Part shown: piece by piece, positions 1-6,825 of the stretch
How the letters are laid out: the number at the start of each line of letters is the position of its first letter
How positions within the stretch are numbered: the stretch's first letter is position 1
NCBI GenBank assembly: GCA_964490005.1
Contig: CAZBBB010000115.1
Coordinates: forward strand, 1 to 9,651
Direction of reading: 5' to 3'
Origin: CAZBBB01 sp964490005
Lineage (GTDB): Bacteria > Planctomycetota > B15-G4
Length of the DNA stretch: 9,651 nucleotides
Position numbers and translations under genes: made by a program
The notes under the pieces: model-generated
Databases searched by the model: none
What the model saw: the letters and a program-made list of their open reading frames with translations, nothing else
What the model was told of the DNA's origin: nothing

Positions 1-48
1 CGTGTTCGCCACAGCCACTCGCGCGCGGGTGCCTTGCTCATAGCTGCT

Positions 49-200
49 GCCTAACTTGTATTGGCTTGTCTCCGCCGCGCACGTTCGCACGCGCTAGGGA
101 TCCGTCTAACACGGTGGCCTACGTTGGCGCGCGGGAGCGCAAGCCGTTGAACGAGTTGGCCTTGGCGCCGAACGGTGAAACCGGCCGCCAGGTGTTGGAC
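49..200 (-). repeat. attC-like imperfect inverted repeats (possible integron cassette boundary)
   Basis: Read on the minus strand, two R'-type boxes fit GTTRRRY: GTTAGGC at 49-55 and GTTAGAC at 104-110. Positions 49-78 pair imperfectly with 131-160, sharing GCC(T)AACT, GGCTTG and CTCC. Positions 104-130 pair imperfectly with 165-200, sharing GTCYAACAC and GTT(C)GGCGC, with one unpaired C in the 5' arm like the extrahelical base of attC sites. An ATG follows the 49-55 box on the minus strand (39-41) and opens a reading frame running off the window (MSKAPAREWLWRT), as expected if a cassette gene follows. Against this, the two pairings interlock instead of lying in tandem, no integrase is visible, and gapped pairing is easily found in GC-rich DNA. 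This is inference from pattern only. Confidence 0.33.
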
Positions 201-491
201 AGGTCTGCGTAACGCGCCAGCGCGTGGCGGTGCCTCGTCGCGAGAGGGCACAGCGCGAGTCCGAGGTCGGCGAGCGTTTCGCAATGAATCGCCGATGCAG
301 CGCGCCGTGTGTCGCCATCGGCACCGCGCTTGCCGCCGCTTTCGCGTTCCCCATGGCAGACCTCACTGCGCCCCTCCTCGAGCCGTGAGCGGCGACTCTA
401 CGCCCGCCGGGCCGTTCCGGCAATCTCGAAGCGGAACCGCCGTGGACCCGCCCCGCCTCGAACCGCCGCCGCGCCGGCGCAGCGCGTCTCC
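201..491. other. Intergenic stretch with no supported gene
   Basis: Several frames are open here because stop codons are rare in GC-rich DNA. None gives a protein with recognisable domains or a convincing start. The best minus-strand candidate begins at an ATG near 355, behind a GAGG-type ribosome site, and would run through the attC-like repeats to a stop near 106. Its product is Arg/Pro/Ala-rich and low in hydrophobic core residues, so I do not call it. If the repeats to the left are attC sites, this stretch could be a decayed cassette, but nothing here proves it. Confidence 0.4.
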
Positions 492-566
492 GGGCGGCGC
501 GGACGGGGGCTCGCGAACGGCAGCCTTTTGGGGGGCGGAGTGAGCGAGCCCCCGTCCGCGACGCCC
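492..566. repeat. Long GC-rich hairpin, 22 of 23 bp paired, 29-nt loop
   Basis: Positions 498-514 (CGCGGACGGGGGCTCGC) are the exact reverse complement of 544-560, a 17-bp perfect arm. After one mismatch (497/561) pairing resumes for 5 bp (492-496 with 562-566). The loop is 515-543. The element begins 33 nt past the stop of the minus-strand beta-helix gene, where a transcript end would be expected. There is no T-run after the stem on either strand, so it is not a textbook Rho-independent terminator. It could be a transcript 3'-end structure, a REP-like dispersed repeat, or a small inverted-repeat element. The pairing is directly visible; the role is inferred. Confidence 0.75.
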
Positions 567-599
567 CACGCAGCGCGTGCCGCCCGCCGCCCCGCCGCG

Positions 600-2264
600 C
601 TACGGGGTCGTGCCCTGCACCGCGTTGCTGGCCGCGAAGCCGAAGGGCCCGGCGGGGTCGACGATCCAGAACTGGTGGAAGGTCGAGAAGCCGGAGGGCA
701 CGCCGGCCGGCCAGGTGTAGGCAAAGGCGAGCGAGCCGAAGGGCGTGAGCGCGAAGGGCGCCAGCGCGTTGACGTCGGGCACCATGACGCCGCCCTTGAA
801 GGGCGCGCCGAGCTGCGTGAAACCGAGCACGTACCACGCCGTGGCGCCGGGGTTGGCGTTCGAGAGCGAGACCGTGACGGTGCTCGGCCCGGTCAACGGC
901 CCGTCGAGGAGCAGCAGGGGTGCGCCGAACACGCCGTCGAGCGACTGGCCCAACTGCAACCAGGCCGACGGGTACTCGTGGGCGCCGATGTCGACGACGG
1001 GCGCGGGCCCCGCGCCCGTGTCGGGGATGAAGAGCGCGTCGGCCTGGCGCGGCAGCCCCGCGTAGTCGGTCGTCGCGCCCGAGACGAGCAGCGCGTTGCT
1101 GCCCGCATCGATCGCCGGCGAGGCGGCCGTGAGCGCGAAGTCGCCGCCGGCCGCGTTCACGAACAGCGGGTCGCCGTCGATGTTGCCCGTGCCGGTGCCG
1201 CCGAAGCCGCCCTCGACGAGCGAGTAGTCGCAGGTGTTGGCGGCGTTGATCTGGTTGCCGGGGTTCTGCGAGCCGCCGGGGCCTTCGTTGTCGACGAAGA
1301 TGCAGTTGGCGACGGTGGCGAGGGTGGCGCCCTGGTTGCGCAGTCCGGCGACGGTCTGCATGGTCGCGACGTTGCCGACGACGGTGCAGTTGCGGAAGAC
1401 GGGGTTGCCGCCCGAGCCGATCCAGATCGCGCCGCCGCCGCTCGTGCCGGTGGCGACGTTGCCGGTGAAGACGCAGTTGTTCACGACGACGCCGGTGGTC
1501 GAGAAGATCTCGAGCGCGCCGGCGCGCGCCGCCGTGTTGCCGCGGAACAGGCAGCGCTCGAAGCGCACGGCGCCGCCGCCGGCGATGTCGAAGGCCCCGC
1601 CGAAGGCGCCGCCGACGCCGTCCTCGAAGCTGCAGTCGGTGAAGGAGGGTGCCGCGCCGTTGTTGATGTAGCCGGCGCCGCCGCCGAAGGTGGAGCGGTT
1701 GGCGACGAAGCGGCAGTTGCGGATCGTGGGGCTGGCGCTGCCCGTGCAGAGGATGCCGCCGCCGCGGTCGTTGTTGCCGCCGGCGCCGGTGGCGGCGCCC
1801 GAGCGCACCTCAAAGCCGTCGAGCAGCGCGCTGGCGTTGCTGCCCGCGCCGTTCACGACGTGGAAGCTGTTGTCGCCGAACTGCCCGCCGCCGTCGTCGC
1901 CGGCCAGGTCGCCCGAGAGCACGGAGGGTGCGCTGCCGAAGGGCGGACGCTGCTCGGGCTCGGTCTCGGTGCCGAGAAAGCCGCCGTAGATCTGCACGCC
2001 GCTGATCAGCCCGAAGGAGATGCTGCGCGACCCGGTGTCGGTCGGCAGGTAGCTGCCCTGCGCGACGAAGATGCGGTCGCCGGAGACGGCGGCGGTCAGC
2101 GCCAGGCGCAGGCCGTTGCTGCCCTGGAAGGCGTCGGCCCAGCTGCTGCCGTCGTTGGCGCCGGTCGCGAGGGACGCGTCGACGTGCAGCGTGTCGGCGC
2201 GCAGCGCGGGACCGAAGGCGAGGAGCAATGACGCGGCGAGAACGACGGAGCGCGGAGCGGCCAT
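600..2264 (-). CDS. Secreted right-handed parallel beta-helix protein with choice-of-anchor Q-like region
   Basis: This is a 554-residue exported protein of unknown substrate. Residues 1-23 form a signal peptide (hydrophobic core VVLAASLLLAF, likely cleavage after ALRA). Residues of about 130-365 are Gly/Asn-rich with repeated NC.F..N and GGG units (IRNCRFVANR, VNNCVFTGN, FRNCTVVGN), typical of parallel beta-helix or polymorphic-outer-membrane-type repeats. About residues 370-432 match the choice-of-anchor Q pattern (DPLFVNAAGGDF, SPAIDAGSN, PVVDIGAHEY). Residues from about 433 form a C-terminal domain with APFKGG and GPFGFAASN. The same domain ends the divergent neighbour. I chose the ATG at 2264 rather than an upstream start at 2318 because it places the signal peptide at the N-terminus. 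It probably acts at the cell surface as a binding or structural protein; an enzymatic role (polysaccharide lyase-like) cannot be excluded. Confidence 0.88.
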   Translation of the reverse strand: MAAPRSVVLAASLLLAFGPALRADTLHVDASLATGANDGSSWADAFQGSNGLRLALTAAVSGDRIFVAQGSYLPTDTGSRSISFGLISGVQIYGGFLGTETEPEQRPPFGSAPSVLSGDLAGDDGGGQFGDNSFHVVNGAGSNASALLDGFEVRSGAATGAGGNNDRGGGILCTGSASPTIRNCRFVANRSTFGGGAGYINNGAAPSFTDCSFEDGVGGAFGGAFDIAGGGAVRFERCLFRGNTAARAGALEIFSTTGVVVNNCVFTGNVATGTSGGGAIWIGSGGNPVFRNCTVVGNVATMQTVAGLRNQGATLATVANCIFVDNEGPGGSQNPGNQINAANTCDYSLVEGGFGGTGTGNIDGDPLFVNAAGGDFALTAASPAIDAGSNALLVSGATTDYAGLPRQADALFIPDTGAGPAPVVDIGAHEYPSAWLQLGQSLDGVFGAPLLLLDGPLTGPSTVTVSLSNANPGATAWYVLGFTQLGAPFKGGVMVPDVNALAPFALTPFGSLAFAYTWPAGVPSGFSTFHQFWIVDPAGPFGFAASNAVQGTTP

Positions 2265-2423
2265 GCTGAGGGGTCCTGGGTGTGCAGGCGGGCGCGGAAC
2301 GCGCCGTTCGGCCGCCATCGTAGCACCGCCCCCCGCTGCGCGATGGCAGCCCGTGCCTTAGACTGCGGCCCCGCCCTCGTCCCCGCGCGCGCCGCTCTCT
2401 CCGGCGCCCGCCCGGAGCCATCG
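2265..2423. promoter_or_regulatory. Divergent promoter region between the two secreted-protein genes
   Basis: These 159 bp separate two genes transcribed away from each other, so promoters for both should lie here. Weak -10-like hexamers are TACGAT on the minus strand (2317-2322) and TAGACT on the plus strand (2359-2364); neither has a good -35 partner. A short perfect inverted repeat, GGCGCG-GAA-CGCGCC at 2291-2305, could be an operator or chance. For the plus gene, GGAG at 2414-2417 lies 6 nt before the ATG. The region's role follows from layout; the individual boxes are guesses. Confidence 0.4.
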
Positions 2424-5400
2424 ATGCCGCACCGCGCCCTCGCCCTGCTGCTCCCGCTCGCGCTCGCCGTGTGCCTGCCCTCCCTCGCCGCGCAGGCCAG
2501 CCACGTGAACTTCGAGTCGCCGCACGTGCACCCGCTCGAGCTCACGCCCGACGGCAGCCGGCTGCTCGCGGTGAACACGCCCGACGCGCGCCTGCAGGTC
2601 TACGACGTGAGCGGGCCGAGCGTGGTGCCGGTGGCCGCCATCGCCGTCGGTCTCGACCCGGTCTCGGTGCGCGCGCGCACGTCGACCGAGGCCTGGGTCG
2701 TGAACCACATCTCCGACTCGGTGAGCATCGTCGACCTGCCGACGGGCCGCGTGCGCGCCACGCTCGCCACCGACGACGAGCCCTGCGACGTCGTCTTCGC
2801 CGGCGTGCCGCAGCGCGCCTTCGTGAGCTGCAGCCAGGCCAACACGGTGCTGGTCTTCGACCCGGCGAACCTCGCCGCGGCGCCGGTGAGGATCGCCCTC
2901 GACGCCGAGGATCCGCGCGCGCTCGCCGTCAGCGCCAACGGCCTGTCGGTCTACGTCGCCGTGTTCGAGTCGGGCAACGGCAGCACGATCCTCGGCGGCG
3001 GCCTGACGATGGCCGGCGGCTTCCCGCCCAACGTGGTCTCCGACCCGGCCGGGCCTTACGGCGGCGTCAACCCGCCGCCGAACGCCGGCGCCGCCTTCGT
3101 GCCGGCGCAGAAGCCCGGCAACCCGGCGCCGCCCGCCGTCGGCCTGATCGTCAAGAAGAACGCCGCCGGCCAGTGGATGGACGACAACAACGGCAACTGG
3201 ACGGCGCTGGTCTCGGGCGCGCAGGCGGCCAAGAGCGGCCGCGTCGTCGGCTGGGACCTGCCCGACCGCGACGTCGCGGTCATCGACACCGCCACGCTGG
3301 GCGTGAGCTGGGTGAGCCGCCTGATGAACATCAACATGGCGCTCTCCGTGCAGCCCGGCACCGGGCGCCTCGCCATGGTCGGCACCGACGGCACGAACGA
3401 GAAGCGCTTCGAGCCCAATCTCACGGGCACCTTCGTGCGCGTGCTCGTGGCGCTGGTCGACCCGGCCGGCACGAACAAGAACGTCGTCGACCTCAACCCG
3501 CACCTGACCTACGCCGTCGCCACGATTCCGCAGGCGCAGCGCGACACCTCGATCGGCGACCCGCGCGGCATCGCCTGGAACGCCGCCGGCACGCGCGCGT
3601 ACGTGACCGGCATGGGCAGCAACAACGTCGTCGTGATCGACGCGGCCGGCGCGCGCGCCGGCCTCTCGCCCACGATCGAGGTCGGCACGGGCCCCACCGG
3701 CATCGTGCTGCAGGAGAGCGCCGCCCGCGCCTTCGTGCTCAACAAGTTCGAGGGCGGCCTGTCCGTGATCTCGCTCGCGACCGAGACCGAGACCGCGCGC
3801 CTGCCCTGGTACGACGGCGAGGGCCCGGCGATCAAGGCCGGCCGCACCTTCCTCTACGGCACGCACGAGACCTCCGGGCTCGGGCAGGTCGCCTGCGCGA
3901 GCTGCCACGTGGATGCGCGCATGGACCGCCTCTCGTGGGACCTCGGCGACCCGGCGGGCGACATGAAACCCATCGGCGAGCAGAACTGCGGCGCCAACCT
4001 GCCCGGCATCGGGGGCGGCTGCGACCCCTGGCACCCGATGAAGGGCCCGATGCTCACGCAGAGCCTGCAGGACATCATCCAGAAGGAGCCCCACCACTGG
4101 CGCGGCGACCGCGACGGCCTCGAGGAGTTCAACGGCGCCTTCGTCGGGCTGCAGGGCGACGACGTGCAGCTCACGCCGACGCAGATGCAGCAGTACGAGG
4201 ACTTCCTCGCCACGCTGCACTACCCGCCCAACCCCTTCCGCAACTTCGACAACACGCTGCCGACCAACCTCGCGCTGGGCGACCACCTCACGACCGGCGA
4301 CTTCGGCCCGGCCGGCCAGCCGCTGCCCAACGGCAACGCGGCGACGGGCCTCGTGCGCTACCGCCCGCCGAACCTGCTCGACGGCGGCGCCGTGGCCTGC
4401 TCGACCTGCCACACGCTGCCCACGGGCATCGGCCCCAACGTCGTGCTCGCCGGCTTCTCCTTCCAGACGCTGCCGCCCGGCCCCAACGGCGAGCTGCGCC
4501 ACGCGCTCGTCTCGGCCGACGGCAGCACGAACATCTCGATCAAGATCCCGCAGCTGCGCAACCTGCACGAGCGCACCGGCTTCAACCTGCTCAAGACCAG
4601 CAACCGCGCGGGCTTCGGCTACCTGCACGACGGCAGCGTCGACACCATCGAGCGTTTTCTGGGCGAGCCGGCCTTCGTGTTCAACAGCGATCAGGACATC
4701 GCCAACATGACGGCCTTCATGCTGGCCTTCGCCGGCAGCGACCTGCCGGGCGGGTCGAGCAACCCGCTCAACCTCGAGCCGCCGGGCCCGAGCGCGCGCG
4801 ACGCGCACGCCGCCGTCGGTCGCCAGACGACGCTGCTGGCCCTCGCCGGCGCGCCGGCGGCGCAGACGGCGCTGATCAACTCGATGATCTCGATCGCGAC
4901 GGCCAACAAGGTCGGCCTGATCGCCAAGTGGACTGCCGGCGGACTGCCGCGCGGCGCGCGCTTCGGCCCCGGCGCCAATTGGCAGACCGACCGCGCGGCG
5001 CAGACGCTCAGCACGGCGGCGCTGCAGGCGCTCGCCGCGCCGGGCTCCGAAGTCACCTTCACCGTGGTGGCCAAGGGCACCGAGACGCGCCTGGGGATCG
5101 ACCGCGACCTCGACGGCGTGCTCGACGCCGACGAACTCGACGGCTGCAGCAACCCGGCGAACCCCGCGAGCAAGCCGGGCAACTGGACCAACCTGGGCGG
5201 CGCGCTGGCCGGCCTGACCGGCCTGCCCTCGCTGTCGGGCTGCGGCTCGCTGCTCGCGGGCGACCCGGTGACGCTGGCGCTCGTCAACGCGCGGCCCAAC
5301 TCGCTGACGCACCTCGTCATCGGCGCCAGCGCGCTCAACGCGCCCTTCAAGGGCGGCACGCTCGTGCCCGCGCCCGACTTCCTGGTGATCAACCTGCCGA

Positions 5401-5549
5401 CGGGCCCGGCCGGGACGCTCACGCTGAGCGCGCCGCTGCCGGGCGGGTTGCCCGCGGGCTTCGCGCTGCACTTCCAGCACTGGATCGTCGACGCGACCGG
5501 CCCCTTCGGCTTCGCCGCCAGCAACGGCCTGCGCGGCATCACTCCCTGA
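2424..5549 (+). CDS. Secreted YVTN beta-propeller / di-haem c-type cytochrome fusion protein
   Basis: This 1041-residue exported protein probably handles redox chemistry outside the cytoplasm; its substrate is unknown. A signal peptide spans about residues 1-25 (LLLPLALAVCLP, then AQA). Residues of about 30-460 form a YVTN/NHL-type propeller with repeated blade motifs (TPDGSRLLAV, VSIVDLPTGRV, AAGTRAYVTG, NNVVVID), interrupted near 185-280 by a Gly/Pro/Asn-rich insertion. Two haem-binding CxxCH motifs follow: CASCH at 491-495 and CSTCH at 659-663. Flanking text (HHWRGDRDGLEEFN, GYLHDGS) resembles the cytochrome c peroxidase/MauG-like group. DRDLDGVLDADE (893-904) looks like a calcium-binding loop. 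About residues 940-1041 repeat the C-terminal domain of the divergent neighbour. The ATG at 2424 was chosen over an upstream frame opening at 2280 for its GGAG ribosome site and signal peptide. Its stop overlaps the dihydroorotase stop on the other strand. Confidence 0.9.
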   Translation: MPHRALALLLPLALAVCLPSLAAQASHVNFESPHVHPLELTPDGSRLLAVNTPDARLQVYDVSGPSVVPVAAIAVGLDPVSVRARTSTEAWVVNHISDSVSIVDLPTGRVRATLATDDEPCDVVFAGVPQRAFVSCSQANTVLVFDPANLAAAPVRIALDAEDPRALAVSANGLSVYVAVFESGNGSTILGGGLTMAGGFPPNVVSDPAGPYGGVNPPPNAGAAFVPAQKPGNPAPPAVGLIVKKNAAGQWMDDNNGNWTALVSGAQAAKSGRVVGWDLPDRDVAVIDTATLGVSWVSRLMNINMALSVQPGTGRLAMVGTDGTNEKRFEPNLTGTFVRVLVALVDPAGTNKNVVDLNPHLTYAVATIPQAQRDTSIGDPRGIAWNAAGTRAYVTGMGSNNVVVIDAAGARAGLSPTIEVGTGPTGIVLQESAARAFVLNKFEGGLSVISLATETETARLPWYDGEGPAIKAGRTFLYGTHETSGLGQVACASCHVDARMDRLSWDLGDPAGDMKPIGEQNCGANLPGIGGGCDPWHPMKGPMLTQSLQDIIQKEPHHWRGDRDGLEEFNGAFVGLQGDDVQLTPTQMQQYEDFLATLHYPPNPFRNFDNTLPTNLALGDHLTTGDFGPAGQPLPNGNAATGLVRYRPPNLLDGGAVACSTCHTLPTGIGPNVVLAGFSFQTLPPGPNGELRHALVSADGSTNISIKIPQLRNLHERTGFNLLKTSNRAGFGYLHDGSVDTIERFLGEPAFVFNSDQDIANMTAFMLAFAGSDLPGGSSNPLNLEPPGPSARDAHAAVGRQTTLLALAGAPAAQTALINSMISIATANKVGLIAKWTAGGLPRGARFGPGANWQTDRAAQTLSTAALQALAAPGSEVTFTVVAKGTETRLGIDRDLDGVLDADELDGCSNPANPASKPGNWTNLGGALAGLTGLPSLSGCGSLLAGDPVTLALVNARPNSLTHLVIGASALNAPFKGGTLVPAPDFLVINLPTGPAGTLTLSAPLPGGLPAGFALHFQHWIVDATGPFGFAASNGLRGITP

Positions 5550-6825
5550 CGTAGACGATCTGTCCCATGACCATCGTGAGTTGCGGCCAGCCCGAGAGGC
5601 GCAGGCCCTCGTAGGGCGTCAGCCGCGCCTTGCTGCGGTGACTCTCGCCGCGCACGACGTCGTGCAGGGCCGGGTCGACGAGCACCAGGTCGGCGTCGTG
5701 GCCCTCGACGATCGCGCCCTTGTGCGTCAGGCCGTGCACGCGCGCGGGGCTCGCCGTCGCGCGCTCGATGACCGTGCCGAGCGGCAGGGCCCCCCGCTCG
5801 GCCAGCGTGAGGCACAGCGGCATGAAGATGTCGAGGCAGGGGATGCCGGAGGGCGCCTGACGGAAGGGCCGCGCCTTCTCCTCGGCCGTGTGCGGCGCAT
5901 GGTCGGAGGACAGGCAGTCGATCGTGCCGTCGGCCAGGCCGGCCAGCAGCGCGTCGCGGTCGGCGGCCGTCTTGATCGAGGGGTTCACCTTGAGCGGCGT
6001 GCCCTGCCGCGCGACGTCCTCGTGCGTGAAGTACAGGTAATGCGGGCAGGTGCCGGCCGTCACCGGGCGCCCGGCGGCGCGCGCCGGCCCGATGAGATCG
6101 ACGGCCGCGCCGGTCGAGACGTGGAAGACGTGCAGGCGCGTGCCCTCGGCCTGCGCGAGGCGCAGCGCCGTCTGCACCGCGCGCGCCTCGGCCGCCGCCG
6201 GCCGCGCGAGATGGAAGGCCGCCGCGCCGCCCTCGCCGTGGCGCGACAGGCCCTGTTCGATCAGGTCGCCGTCCTCGGCGTGCACGAACAACCAGTGCCC
6301 GGTGCGCGCGACCGCGGCGAACATCGCGCCCAGGCGCTCTTCGCCGCGCACGTCGAGCCCGCCCGTCGACGGGCCCATGAACAGCTTGTAGCCCGCGACC
6401 AGATCGGCCATGGCGGAGACGTGCTCGACGGCCTCCTCGACCAGGCTGCCGTAGACGTGGATGTTCACCAGCGCCTTGGGCCGCACGAGCGCGAGCTTGT
6501 CGACCACGGCCTGCCGGCTGCTCATCAGCGGCGGGTTGTTCTGGATCTCGAACAGCGTCGTGATGCCGCCGGCCGCCGCGGCGCGCGTGCCCGTCTCGTA
6601 ACCCTCCTTGTGCGTCAGGCCCGGTTCGCGCAGGTGCACGTGGTCGTCGATGAAGCCCGGCAGCAGCCAGCGGCCGCGCCCCTCGACGACCGCGGCGGCC
6701 GGCGAGGCGCGCAGCGAGCCGGCCGGCGCGAGGCGCGCGATCTCGTGGCCCTCGACGAGCACGTCGCGCACCTCGGAGGGGTCGAGCGCGGGCAGCGCGA
6801 CCTCCCGGAACAGCGTGGCCTTCAG
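5539..6825 (-). CDS. pyrC: Dihydroorotase (class I type amidohydrolase)
   Basis: The enzyme would catalyse the reversible cyclisation of N-carbamoyl-aspartate to dihydroorotate in cytoplasmic pyrimidine synthesis. Counting from a CTG start, the metal ligands are visible: H62 and H64 in DDHVHLREPG, the carboxylated lysine K147 in YKLFMG, H182 in VHAED, H235 in FHVST, and D308 in SSDHAPH. The C-terminal SKARLTPYEG and the final MVMGQIVYVRE are also family-typical. The usual MPNT.P substrate-loop motif reads IQNNPP. Length is 428 residues, normal for the family. The first ATG/GTG/TTG in frame is a GTG at 6771, which would remove 18 residues (ending LDPSEVRDV) that continue the family's N-terminal strand. 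I therefore prefer the CTG at 6825, which overlaps the phosphatase stop as CTGA. Another cyclic amidohydrolase (hydantoinase or allantoinase) is less likely. Confidence 0.9.
   Translation of the reverse strand: MKATLFREVALPALDPSEVRDVLVEGHEIARLAPAGSLRASPAAAVVEGRGRWLLPGFIDDHVHLREPGLTHKEGYETGTRAAAAGGITTLFEIQNNPPLMSSRQAVVDKLALVRPKALVNIHVYGSLVEEAVEHVSAMADLVAGYKLFMGPSTGGLDVRGEERLGAMFAAVARTGHWLFVHAEDGDLIEQGLSRHGEGGAAAFHLARPAAAEARAVQTALRLAQAEGTRLHVFHVSTGAAVDLIGPARAAGRPVTAGTCPHYLYFTHEDVARQGTPLKVNPSIKTAADRDALLAGLADGTIDCLSSDHAPHTAEEKARPFRQAPSGIPCLDIFMPLCLTLAERGALPLGTVIERATASPARVHGLTHKGAIVEGHDADLVLVDPALHDVVRGESHRSKARLTPYEGLRLSGWPQLTMVMGQIVYVRE

Noticed and set aside
291..322. 7-bp inverted repeat GCCGATG / CATCGGC
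   Set aside because: Short, with an 18-nt spacer and no neighbouring features; likely chance.
106..355. Possible small minus-strand gene beginning MGNAKAAASAV
   Set aside because: It has a plausible ribosome site but runs straight through the attC-like repeats, with Arg/Pro-rich, domain-free product.
309..2231. A 640-codon plus-strand frame
   Set aside because: Mostly antisense to the beta-helix gene, with shadow-type composition and no start context.
2358..5480. A 1040-codon minus-strand frame opposite the cytochrome gene, and a similar plus-strand frame from 2471
   Set aside because: Composition is Arg/Gly/Ala/Val-biased with no domains; the plus-strand frame 2424-5549 has a signal peptide, haem motifs and propeller repeats, so it is the real gene.
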